From an uncultured Thalassospira sp. (GTDB taxonomy: Bacteria > Pseudomonadota > Alphaproteobacteria > Rhodospirillales_A > Thalassospiraceae), in contig CAMPHD010000005.1 of assembly GCA_946885765.1 (NCBI GenBank), forward strand, positions 1-24,806: a stretch of DNA of 24,806 bases. Direction: 5' to 3'. The notes under the pieces were generated by a model, which did not search any database, was not told where the DNA came from, and saw nothing but the letters and a program-made list of their open reading frames with translations. Shown here one piece after another: positions 1 through 7,862 of the stretch (position 1 is the first letter of the stretch; each line of letters begins with the position of its first letter). The position numbers and the translations under genes are program-made.

Positions 1-1812
1 ATGTTCACGCCTACAGAACTGCTAAAGCTCTATGTAAAAGAAGCATTCAACAAAGAAGGTATTCCGGCACCTGATGCACGTATTCACACTTGGTCGGACT
101 ACCGCGCTTATCTCGCACGCAACGAATTCAAGCTCTTGCGATCTGCGACCTTTCGACGCGGATTTGTCCTGAATACGCGTGCCAATACTTTGCTGCCCGG
201 AGTTGAAAGCGATCAGATCAGTTTCTTCACCGATTTTTCTGACTGGCAACAACAGAAGTTTTGGGACGAGATCCAAACGGCATCAGAGGGTTTGCTTAAG
301 GGCAAAAAGGCAGAAACTGTAGCACTCGGTGAACGAGCACTGGATCTGCTTAGCAAGACGAAAAAGCCGTTAGGCGCTGACGCACTGATTTCATTCTCGG
401 CAATATCTTCTGACGTATCAGCTCTCATGGGTGAGCTGAAAAAATCATCAGAAGATATAATCAGGCGCGGTTTGACAGAGCATCTGAATCGTGAAAAAGG
501 CCTCTTGGATGAGATTGCAGCTTTTCTAAATGCTCAAGACTCTAAGTTTGAAGATGACGATTTAGACCAAGAGTTCGAAGAGGACGAAGAAGAAAGTCAG
601 CCTCTTAAGGGCCGAAGAGCGGCTTCAAATGCCTACATGCGTGCTATGAGAACCTTGGCAAGATCACAGGTGAGCGGACGCTCATTGTCTCCCAATAGCG
701 CAAGCGGACGTCTGATCGAGTGGTTGGAGCATAGAACATTATCAGAAGACAGTTTGTCATTGTTGGGTCGTACTTTGCAGATCCAGTCTTCTTTGCGTCC
801 TCTTATTAATCCTGCGATTAAATATGTTGAGGGTGTCCTTTCCCGATATCGCCAATTCCGTCGTCTTCGTCAGGAAGACGGGCGTTGGTTCCAATCAGAT
901 GGATTTAATCAAACTGATCTTTCGCCGATCGAACTGGATGTGATCCTGTTGGTGATGATCAAAGCATCAAACGCACTGGGTGGTCGCTCAGATAAATTGA
1001 TTGAGAACGATCCGTTGGCAAAACGCTTGGTTGACCGCATGAGAGGTCTCTACATGGGGCAGGTCCTGGTGGATGAGGCCACTGATTTCTCGCCAATCCA
1101 GCTGTCATGTATGGCGAACCTCTGTAAGCCGGAAATTCGATCGTTCTTTGCTTGTGGCGACTTTAATCAGAGGGTGACCATCTGGGGAACCCGCTCTGCT
1201 GACGAGATGCGCTGGGTTTTGCCAGATCTTCAGACAAGAACGGTCGAGGCTGCCTACCGACAAAGCGAAAAGTTGCATGAACTTGCCCAGCGGATTTTAT
1301 CTTCAACCGGAGCCCCGGAAACGCAGGTTAACCTCCCAAAACTCTCAGACAATGTAGGTTTGTCTCCTGTCTTGGCTCAATCGCTACAGGATCCAGTGAG
1401 CCAGGCAAATTGGTTGGCCGATCGGATCACTGAGATTGAGAGGTTCACGGGTGGAATTCCGTCAATCGCTGTTTTGGTAAATGCCGAAAGCGAGATTTCT
1501 GGACTTGCAGATGCGTTGGGAGCCGCCTTGGCGTCGAACAATGTAACTGTACAGGCTTGTCCTCAAGGGCAGGTTAAGGGCAACGACAGTGCTGTAAGGG
1601 TATTCAGTGTTGAACACATCAAAGGCCTTGAATTTGAAGCCGTTTTCTTTGTGAACATCGATGAACTGGCCGCAAACGAACCCGATTTATTCGAGAAGTA
1701 TCTCTACGTTGGTGCCACGCGTGCAGCGACCTATTTTGGTATGACGTGCAAGGATGTGTTGCCTGTAAAATCAAGCGCGTTGTCTGATCTGTTTTGTGCA
1801 GATTGGACATAA
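1..1812 (+). CDS. UvrD-like superfamily 1 helicase, C-terminal part (5'-truncated at window edge)
   Basis: The protein carries SF1A helicase motifs in the expected order. There is a motif Ia-like start (FTPTELLKLYVKEAF, then IHTWSDY), motif II VLVDEATDF (355-363), motif III CGDFNQ (385-390), motif IV AYRQ (418-421), motif V VEHIKGLEFEAVFF (537-550) and motif VI YVGATRA with the arginine finger R574. Motif II reads DEAT where UvrD proteins usually have DEAQ. A very acidic linker lies at 181-199. No Walker A (motif I) is present, and the frame opens at base 1 directly on motif Ia. The real gene therefore almost certainly starts upstream, and the ATG at base 1 is probably internal. The role is inferred to be ATP-driven DNA unwinding or translocation. 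The gene is AT-rich (23/60 G/C at 541-600) compared with the genes after 3.4 kb. It lies 128 bases before a PLD-type nuclease gene in the same direction, suggesting a two-component defence or repair module. The helicase call is firm; the biological role is inference. Confidence 0.85.
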   Translation: MFTPTELLKLYVKEAFNKEGIPAPDARIHTWSDYRAYLARNEFKLLRSATFRRGFVLNTRANTLLPGVESDQISFFTDFSDWQQQKFWDEIQTASEGLLKGKKAETVALGERALDLLSKTKKPLGADALISFSAISSDVSALMGELKKSSEDIIRRGLTEHLNREKGLLDEIAAFLNAQDSKFEDDDLDQEFEEDEEESQPLKGRRAASNAYMRAMRTLARSQVSGRSLSPNSASGRLIEWLEHRTLSEDSLSLLGRTLQIQSSLRPLINPAIKYVEGVLSRYRQFRRLRQEDGRWFQSDGFNQTDLSPIELDVILLVMIKASNALGGRSDKLIENDPLAKRLVDRMRGLYMGQVLVDEATDFSPIQLSCMANLCKPEIRSFFACGDFNQRVTIWGTRSADEMRWVLPDLQTRTVEAAYRQSEKLHELAQRILSSTGAPETQVNLPKLSDNVGLSPVLAQSLQDPVSQANWLADRITEIERFTGGIPSIAVLVNAESEISGLADALGAALASNNVTVQACPQGQVKGNDSAVRVFSVEHIKGLEFEAVFFVNIDELAANEPDLFEKYLYVGATRAATYFGMTCKDVLPVKSSALSDLFCADWT

Positions 1813-1940
1813 AGGATAACAGCTAAAGTGTTTATTTAGCGATAAACGCAGTTGTCCCTACGAACCAGTAATTTTTGGACGCAATCCTTTGCGGTGCAGA
1901 CAAACGCTATGCTGACTAATTTTCTTAGGACGAAGAGTCG

Positions 1941-3143
1941 ATGAAGAAAACGTCTGTTAGATTATTGGTAAACGATGATCATGAAACTCATGGTCAGTTT
2001 ATAGAGCATCATCTTCTAAGAGCAGACAGGTTTGAGTGTTTAGTAGCCTTTGCTTCAAAGGCAGACTCCGGAAAATTGTTTCTAGATACCCTTAAACACA
2101 AGCTGAAATCAGGGATGGTTGCGCGCATAGCTGTTGGTTTGAGCATGTTCGTAACCAAGCCCGATTTTTTAAGGAAACTTTTTCAGTTATCGCGAAAGAC
2201 AGATCTTGAACTATTTCTGTCAGATGTTGGCAATCAAATATTTCATCCGAAAATCTACGCTTTTGAAAATGCTAACTCGAGTGTTGTTGTTGTCGGCTCA
2301 GCTAATTTGACGAACGGCGGATTAACAAAGAACTATGAGGCTTCTACTATAATTGATGATAGTCAGTTAATAGCCTCCGTCTCAGAGTGGTTCGATGAGC
2401 TAATTGAGAAAGGGGTCTTAGTAGAAGCTAGCAAAGACGTAATTGAGACTTATGCTGTTGAGCATAACCGTCATCAAGTTTGGTTAAACGCTTGCAAACG
2501 CCATAAGAAGAGAATGGATTCACTCAGCAGTGATTTCTCAGGTCTAGCGGCAATGCTCGAGGAAATGAAGGCTGACAAAGGTTCTGATCGTTTTGATAGA
2601 AATGTTGCGTTGCGGAAGAAGCAACTTGGGCCTGCAAAAGAGCTGATTATACGTATCTCGGAACTGCGGAAAGGCTCGACAGCGCGGTTCGCTGAATACT
2701 ACGAGGAATTATTGACGTGTTTTCATTCCGGGGGAGTGCACAGGGGAAAAAATCATGTCAAGCTTCACGCTAATCAGGTTATTGGAGCTCTAAAGGACAT
2801 TTTGAATTATGATATTCCATCGCTTTCTCCCGAGGATGCATACTCAATTTTGTCCCAGCGTTTGATGTCTGCAAAGGGTGTAGGGGTAAATATCATCACT
2901 GAGCTTTTGCACGCCCTGGACTCTAGCCGCTTTGCTGTTATGAACAGCAACGATGTGAGTGGTATTTGTCTGGCGGGGTACACGAGTTTTCCGGGAAAGC
3001 TTCAGAAAACCAGTATCAAGCCGGAGATGTATGCGAGATTCTGTTTTTGCGCGGACACTGTTGCCAACGAATTGAACTTGAAGGATATGACCGAGATCGA
3101 CGCGTTGTTTAACTACTGCTATTGGAAGAACGTTGACGAATAA
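1941..3143 (+). CDS. PLD-superfamily (single HxK motif) nuclease-like protein with unknown C-terminal domain
   Basis: The N-terminal ~140 residues match the single-motif phospholipase D fold of BfiI/NgoFVII-type nucleases and helicase-associated PLD domains. FHPKIYAFE supplies H102 and K104, VGSANLTNGGL supplies S120 and N122, and NYE supplies E133, a set like the H-K-N-E catalytic residues of BfiI. With one motif per chain, activity would need a dimer. Residues ~145-260 are helical and charged without a recognised family. Residues ~311-395 contain AKGVGVNIITELLHAL, then FAVMNSNDVSGI and a terminal DALFNYCYW. This resembles the helix-hairpin-helix-like C-terminal modules seen in some restriction proteins (tentative). 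An AGGA ribosome site lies 10 bases before the ATG. The gene has AT-rich codon use (TTA, ATA, AGA) and 25/60 G/C at 2341-2400. It follows the helicase gene and is probably its partner. It is most likely a DNA nuclease; a phospholipase is unlikely because there is no second HKD motif or signal peptide. Confidence 0.8.
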   Translation: MKKTSVRLLVNDDHETHGQFIEHHLLRADRFECLVAFASKADSGKLFLDTLKHKLKSGMVARIAVGLSMFVTKPDFLRKLFQLSRKTDLELFLSDVGNQIFHPKIYAFENANSSVVVVGSANLTNGGLTKNYEASTIIDDSQLIASVSEWFDELIEKGVLVEASKDVIETYAVEHNRHQVWLNACKRHKKRMDSLSSDFSGLAAMLEEMKADKGSDRFDRNVALRKKQLGPAKELIIRISELRKGSTARFAEYYEELLTCFHSGGVHRGKNHVKLHANQVIGALKDILNYDIPSLSPEDAYSILSQRLMSAKGVGVNIITELLHALDSSRFAVMNSNDVSGICLAGYTSFPGKLQKTSIKPEMYARFCFCADTVANELNLKDMTEIDALFNYCYWKNVDE

Positions 3144-3455
3144 AGTTAAAATATTTTTCCGTTATGACTGTTGTTTTTGTGTAAGCATTTGATATGGAAT
3201 ACAAATTTTCTAGTGGAAAAAATTCCAACTAATTATGGCGTGCCGTTCTAGAGATATTTGTCATCAATGGACGGTTTCTGAGTGTTTTGATGCAGTTTGG
3301 TTTCTGGCTTTATGCGTCAATTCACAAAATCCGAAATTCAAACAGGGCAGTCCATCGGGCTGCACTGTTTGCGGTTGGGTGAAGTACTTTCTTAATAGCT
3401 TGTCGGTTTACTGTACGTTGGCATAGTCAATCTGTGGGCAGAAGCGGAACTGGGC
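3144..3455. other. Gene-free junction between the AT-rich accessory genes and the PBP genes
   Basis: I see no convincing gene here. The only frame of note, 63 codons from 3235, starts without a ribosome site, is Cys/Trp-rich in no recognisable pattern and runs through a hairpin. The left half is AT-rich like the two genes before it. The right half holds one strong hairpin (3339-3371). A weak possible promoter for the next gene follows: TTGTCG at 3400-3405 and CATAGT at 3422-3427, with a 16-base gap. No integrase, tRNA or direct-repeat attachment site was recognised. The change in composition marks a probable edge of transferred DNA. Confidence 0.5.
3339..3371. repeat. Strong imperfect hairpin (possible terminator) in junction
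   Basis: CAAACAG (3339-3345) pairs with CTGTTTG (3365-3371), and inside it GCAGTCC (3347-3353) pairs with GGGCTGC (3357-3363) with one G-T wobble. A single G/A mismatch separates the two stem blocks and the loop is ATC. This gives about 14 pairs with a 3-base loop. No run of T follows on the plus strand. On the minus strand the stem is followed by AATTTCGGATTTTG, only moderately T-rich. It could end transcription of the accessory genes, but it lacks a classical U-tract. Confidence 0.55.
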
Positions 3456-5375
3456 GTGGCAGACGAAGAACAGGACGAACCGCAACGCGGTGGCGCAACC
3501 GCTGCGCAGGCAGCGATGCAGGAAATTGCAGAGCGTGAACTGCGCCTTATCAGGCGCCGTCGTCGTCGTCGGCGTGCGCTGATGATCGGCTTTTTCTCGT
3601 TAACGGGGTTCGCCGCCGTTATGGCGATTGTTCTGACAATCCAGTCCAATCTTGATTTTAGCCGCAACATGATCAGAAGCCCCGAAGTCCGGATCATGGG
3701 TTTTGACGGTGCGACGCTTGAAATTGTTCAGGGACGCTATAGTCAGGACGTCTCGCTAACGACCATTCCCGAACGGATACAGAATGTGTTCGTTGCAGGT
3801 GCCGATCCCGGGTTTTATGGTCACTTTGGTGTATCAGGCAGCGATTTCGTGCGTGTTTTCACAAGCAACGATATCCCCGGTTCCACCATAACGATGCGGG
3901 TTGCACGAAGCTTCTTTAAAACCCCGGACGTCAGTGCAGGTCGTCATCTGCAGGAACTTCTGGTCGCGCTTTGGCTTGAGTTTAAATTCAACAAGAAAAC
4001 CATTCTGCGCAGCTATCTCGAGCGTAGTTACATGGGCCGCGGCATATTCGGGATTACCGCGGCATCACGCATCTGGTACGGAAGCCCCGCCGAGCGGATA
4101 ACATTACATCAAGCCGCTGTTTTGGCAGCTGCCATCAATGATCCGGACAAGTTTGATCCTTTATATCATCCCCGCGATGCGGCCAATGCGGCCAACGAAA
4201 TCCTTCTGAATATGGGGCGCTATAAATATATCGAACTTGACCGTGTATCGGCGCTTACACTGGTCGAGCCGAAGCTGGATGTTCAGTACAAGGATGGCGT
4301 GGTTTCAAGCTATGTTGTCGATATGGTGATGGACGAAGTCGCCGCGCGCATCGGCTATACCAGTCGTGATATCGAAGTCACCACCAGCATTGATTTGACC
4401 ATTCAGCGTCTGGCACAGGACGTGGTGCGCGAAGTTTCCAATTTGCGCCTGAAGCCCAAGGGCGTCGAACAGGCTGCCCTGCTTACCATGAGCCCGGATG
4501 GGCGTATTCGTGCGATTGTTGGTGGGGTGAATTACAGTCCGTTCCGTCCGAACCGCGCCTGGGATGTCCGCCACTTCCCCGGCCGGATGATCAAGATCGT
4601 GCCGTATTATTACGCGATGAACGAAAACAGCGATCCGGCCCAATGGGTGCGGGATAACCGCATGGCGGTGGGGGGATGGCGCCCGGTTAATCCGGATCAT
4701 GAATATCGTGGCCAGATTTCATTGCGCGAGGCATTCGTTCGCGACGTCAATACTGTTCCTGTCAATTTGGCCGATCAGTTTGGCTTGCTGAACGTCAAGG
4801 ATTATGCCCGTGCCATCGGGATTAAAAGCCCGTTATCGAATGATATCCGGACCGTTGTCGGGCTTGATCCTGTGACCTTGGCCGATATTGCGTCAATTCA
4901 TGCCTTGCCGCAAAACTCTGGTAAATCGGTGCAACTCAGTCTGGTCAATCGTGTCGCTTTCGCCGAAACTGGCGAACTGGTTTACCAGCGGGTCGAGCAA
5001 ACCGTTGAAAAACGCCTGACTGACGAAGCCATTCAGGGGGCCTATACACTGTTTTCCAGCGTTACAGACCCTCAATTACGTCTGGATCGACCGTTTGCCG
5101 GTTATGGCACGCAGGATAGCGGGGCATCGGATGCCTGGTTTACCGGCTTTACATCCGACCTGATTACGGTTGTCTGGGCCGGGAATGATGATAATAGCCG
5201 AATTCCGCAAATCCGCGGTGATGTAGAGCTTGCGTCTCTTTGGCGGTTATTTATGCTGGATGCACATGACGGTTTGCCAATTCGTTCAATGATTCGTGCG
5301 GCCTCGCAAAGGCGTCGGGAAAATGACGGCGTGACGGATATGTGGAAGCACGACTTGTTGAATGAACCGCAGTAA
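3456..5375 (+). CDS. Catalytically degenerate class A PBP paralogue (GT51 + transpeptidase folds, predicted pseudoenzyme)
   Basis: This is a full-length, 639-residue homologue of the class A PBP that follows it. It has a basic N-terminus with eight consecutive Arg (R33-R40), one membrane anchor (41-62), a GT51-like domain (~80-270) and a transpeptidase-like domain (~305-610). Aligned by eye with its neighbour, the GT51 motif SIEDRRFYNHFG reads AGADPGFYGHFG, so the catalytic Glu is A115. TITQQLAKN reads TITMRVARS. The transpeptidase SxxK is RMIK (R377 replaces the nucleophile Ser), SNN is DVN (430-432), and KTG is YGT (550-552). The second GT51 glutamate region (RHLQE, 163-167) and the fold-bearing stretches LLVALWLEFKF and DAWFTGFTSDL persist. 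The open frame and retained fold argue against a decaying pseudogene. The start is GTG with only a weak purine-rich site before it. A regulatory or scaffolding role beside the active PBP is plausible. The GT51 and transpeptidase losses are seen directly; the role is inference. Confidence 0.88.
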   Translation: MADEEQDEPQRGGATAAQAAMQEIAERELRLIRRRRRRRRALMIGFFSLTGFAAVMAIVLTIQSNLDFSRNMIRSPEVRIMGFDGATLEIVQGRYSQDVSLTTIPERIQNVFVAGADPGFYGHFGVSGSDFVRVFTSNDIPGSTITMRVARSFFKTPDVSAGRHLQELLVALWLEFKFNKKTILRSYLERSYMGRGIFGITAASRIWYGSPAERITLHQAAVLAAAINDPDKFDPLYHPRDAANAANEILLNMGRYKYIELDRVSALTLVEPKLDVQYKDGVVSSYVVDMVMDEVAARIGYTSRDIEVTTSIDLTIQRLAQDVVREVSNLRLKPKGVEQAALLTMSPDGRIRAIVGGVNYSPFRPNRAWDVRHFPGRMIKIVPYYYAMNENSDPAQWVRDNRMAVGGWRPVNPDHEYRGQISLREAFVRDVNTVPVNLADQFGLLNVKDYARAIGIKSPLSNDIRTVVGLDPVTLADIASIHALPQNSGKSVQLSLVNRVAFAETGELVYQRVEQTVEKRLTDEAIQGAYTLFSSVTDPQLRLDRPFAGYGTQDSGASDAWFTGFTSDLITVVWAGNDDNSRIPQIRGDVELASLWRLFMLDAHDGLPIRSMIRAASQRRRENDGVTDMWKHDLLNEPQ

Positions 5376-5387
5376 AATCGTCAAATA

Positions 5388-5409
5388 GCGGGGGATCGGG
5401 GCCTCCCGC
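5388..5409 (+). repeat. Stem-loop between the two PBP genes
   Basis: GCGGGGG (5388-5394) pairs with CTCCCGC (5403-5409, one G-T wobble) shortly after the stop codon of the first PBP gene. No T-run follows, so it is at best a weak or factor-dependent terminator or an mRNA-stabilising structure. A second small hairpin, TCAGCC/GGCTGA with a 5-base loop, lies at 5437-5453 in the leader of the next gene. Confidence 0.35.
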
Positions 5410-5567
5410 AGAGGTTGGGGCATAACCATATAAATTTCAGCCGAAATGGCTGAGCGGCGCGGTTTGACGCCTTGTTCGCCCGTTTTCTGTCCAAGGGGCA
5501 GATACGTTGACAGATGGGGCGTTCACGGGCACAAACCGGCGTGACTATACGATATCAAAGGTGTTTA

Positions 5568-7586
5568 GTGGCCCAAAGACCATTCAAAAGACAACAGACC
5601 GTGCGCAAGGGTGCAACGACGCCGCGCAAACGCAAGAAACGCGTTAACAGTGCGAGTAGTAGCGGCAGCAAGAAAAGCGGATCGGGTATTTTAAGTAAAA
5701 TCGGCGGGATGATACCCGGGCCCGAAGCGATTGCGCGTTTTATTGTCATTATGGGCATTTGGGGACTGGTTATTGGTGGTGGGATCGTTGCCTATTACGG
5801 ATATGGATTACCCGAAAAGATAAGCTTCGAGGTTGCCAGCGAACGTAAACCATCCATCCGCGTGATCAGTGTGGATGGGGCGGTACTAGGGTCTTATGGT
5901 GATCGTTACGGTAATCCGGTAGAGGTTGCGGACCTTCCTGATTATGTCGGTCAGGCCTTTGTATCCATCGAAGATCGCCGCTTTTATAATCATTTTGGGA
6001 TCGACATTCTGGGTATCCTGCGCGCCAGCTGGGTCAACCTGACATCGGGCCGTATTGCCGAAGGTGGCAGCACGATCACCCAGCAGCTTGCAAAAAACCT
6101 GTTTCTGTCACCCGAACGCAATTTCGGGCGCAAGATCGAAGAAGTCCTGCTGGCGCTGTGGCTGGAATTCAAATTTACCAAGCAACAGATTCTGTCGCTT
6201 TATCTGAACCGAATCTATTTCGGATCGGGGATGTATGGGATTGATGCGGCATCCCGGCATTATTTCGGAACAGACCCGCGGCGGCTTAACCTTTACGAAG
6301 CCGCGGTTCTGGCCGGTTTGCCAAAGGCACCAAGCCGTTACAATCCGCTGGTTGACCCCGAAGATTCTGCAAAGCGCGCCAACATCGTTCTTGATGCTAT
6401 GGCATCAAATGATGTGATCACCGCCGCGCGTGCCGAACGTGCCAAACAACGTACCGTGCGCACCACACGACAGGGCAAAAGCGGGCCGGGTGTCCGGTAT
6501 TTCACCGATTGGATACTTGATCGCGTTCGTGATTACATCGGATATGTTGATCAGGACTTGACGATCCATACAACGCTTGATTCCCGTCTTCAGGAAATCG
6601 CGGAGCTCAACCTTGAACGTGCTTTGGCAAGTCCAGTTGCCCAGCAAAAACATGTCGGGCAGGCCGCACTTCTGGCAATGACGCCCGATGGGGCCGTGCG
6701 TGCGATGGTTGGCGGACGCGACTATTTCGAAAGCCAGTATAACCGTGTAACCCAGGCCCGGCGGCAGCCCGGATCGGTGTTCAAGCTGTTTGTTTATCTG
6801 GCGGCGCTGGACAAAGGCATCGGGTCGAATGACTGGATGCGCGATATGGCGATTTCGATCAATGGCTGGGAGCCGCGCAACTTTGATCGCAAGCATCATG
6901 GCACGATGTCGATCCGTGATGCGATGGCAACCTCAAACAATTCGATTGCGGTTCAGGTCGCGATGGAAGTCGGATTGGATAATGTGATCAAAAAGGCCCA
7001 CGATATGGGCGTTTCGTCCGAGCTTGGACGGGAACCCAGTCTGGCACTTGGTACCAGTGAGGTATCGATGCTTGATCTGACTGGTGCCTATGCAATCGTT
7101 GCCAATGGTGGTTTTTCCGTCTTCCCGCACGCAATTCGCAAAATTGTCGGTCAGGGTGGTGTGGTTCTGTTTGAACGCAGTGACGAGTTCCCCGTGCGTC
7201 TGATGAACCCGCTGCATGCCGGTGAAATGAACAATATGCTGTCTTCGGTGGTTGCCAAGGGCACAGGACGAAATGCGATCATTGATCGTCCTGCTGCGGG
7301 CAAAACCGGTACAACATCGGATTCCCGCGATGCATGGTTCATCGGTTATACGGCGGAACTGGTCGCAGGGGTCTGGATGGGGAATGACAATGGCAGCCCG
7401 ATGGATGATGTTTCCGGGGGGGATCTGCCGGCGAAACTCTGGCACGATTTCATGCTACATGCCCATCAAAACCTGCCGGTCCGTTCTCTTGGCAAGGCCG
7501 CACTCGCACGGTCGCAGAAAGTCGGTGAGGACGGCAGCTGGCGTGATTTTACCTCGGGCTTCACAACCGGGAACACAAAGCAGTAA
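5568..7586 (+). CDS. mrcA: Bifunctional class A penicillin-binding protein (PBP1A family)
   Basis: This enzyme polymerises lipid II (GT51 glycosyltransferase) and cross-links peptidoglycan (DD-transpeptidase) at the outer face of the inner membrane. Numbered from the GTG start (672 residues), it has a Lys/Arg-rich cytoplasmic tail, a membrane anchor at ~55-80 and the GT51 motif EDRRFYNHFG with catalytic E135. GGSTITQQLAKNLF and RKIEEVLLALWLEFKF follow. The transpeptidase motifs are SVFK (S403, K406), SNN (456-458) and KTGT (579-582). All catalytic motifs are intact. An ATG at 5514 in frame would add 18 residues, but only the GTG at 5568 has a well-spaced ribosome site (AAAGG, 6 bases away). 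The gene lies 192 bases after its degenerate paralogue in the same direction, so the two may be co-expressed. Whether it is PBP1a or another class A subtype cannot be settled from sequence inspection. Confidence 0.93.
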   Translation: MAQRPFKRQQTVRKGATTPRKRKKRVNSASSSGSKKSGSGILSKIGGMIPGPEAIARFIVIMGIWGLVIGGGIVAYYGYGLPEKISFEVASERKPSIRVISVDGAVLGSYGDRYGNPVEVADLPDYVGQAFVSIEDRRFYNHFGIDILGILRASWVNLTSGRIAEGGSTITQQLAKNLFLSPERNFGRKIEEVLLALWLEFKFTKQQILSLYLNRIYFGSGMYGIDAASRHYFGTDPRRLNLYEAAVLAGLPKAPSRYNPLVDPEDSAKRANIVLDAMASNDVITAARAERAKQRTVRTTRQGKSGPGVRYFTDWILDRVRDYIGYVDQDLTIHTTLDSRLQEIAELNLERALASPVAQQKHVGQAALLAMTPDGAVRAMVGGRDYFESQYNRVTQARRQPGSVFKLFVYLAALDKGIGSNDWMRDMAISINGWEPRNFDRKHHGTMSIRDAMATSNNSIAVQVAMEVGLDNVIKKAHDMGVSSELGREPSLALGTSEVSMLDLTGAYAIVANGGFSVFPHAIRKIVGQGGVVLFERSDEFPVRLMNPLHAGEMNNMLSSVVAKGTGRNAIIDRPAAGKTGTTSDSRDAWFIGYTAELVAGVWMGNDNGSPMDDVSGGDLPAKLWHDFMLHAHQNLPVRSLGKAALARSQKVGEDGSWRDFTSGFTTGNTKQ

Positions 7587-7660
7587 CCGGCTTTGATGTT
7601 ATTGTTGCAAATGTAATTCAGGGTCGGTGCCGATGCATCGATCCTTTTCCTTTCGGGCAA

Positions 7661-7699
7661 GAAAAAATGGCCGGTATCCTGAGGGGATGAACCGGCCAT
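7661..7699 (-). terminator. Rho-independent terminator for the tctCBA-argE operon
   Basis: ATGGCCGGT (7667-7675) and ACCGGCCAT (7691-7699) form a perfect 9-bp stem with a 15-base loop. On the minus strand the stem is followed by a run of T (complement of the A-run 7662-7667). It lies about 165 bases beyond the argE stop codon and faces the end of the convergent PBP gene. The rest of the 7587-7862 gap holds no recognisable gene; the only other feature noticed is the palindrome CGATGCATCG at 7631-7640. Confidence 0.8.
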
Positions 7700-7862
7700 C
7701 AAGTTTGCAGTTTGCATGGCTTCACCGGGGGAGACCGATGAAGCCGAGGGAGATCTCACCTGTCGAATATCGCGATGGGATCAAAGGTCAGGGGGGCAAT
7801 CTTTCCTTTGCATCGCATAAATATCCGCATGCACCGTTCAGGGCGGTACATCGGCGAGAGAA

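Noticed and set aside
3235..3426. 63-codon open frame in the junction region
   Set aside because: No ribosome site, no recognisable protein pattern, and it runs through a strong hairpin; treated as chance.
3456..5375. Reading the first PBP gene as a decaying pseudogene
   Set aside because: The frame is intact over 639 codons and the non-catalytic fold motifs are conserved, so a pseudoenzyme is the better description.
5514..5567. ATG at 5514 as the start of the PBP1A gene
   Set aside because: The nearest AAGGGG is too far away and the 18 extra residues look unlike a PBP tail; the GTG at 5568 has AAAGG at good spacing.
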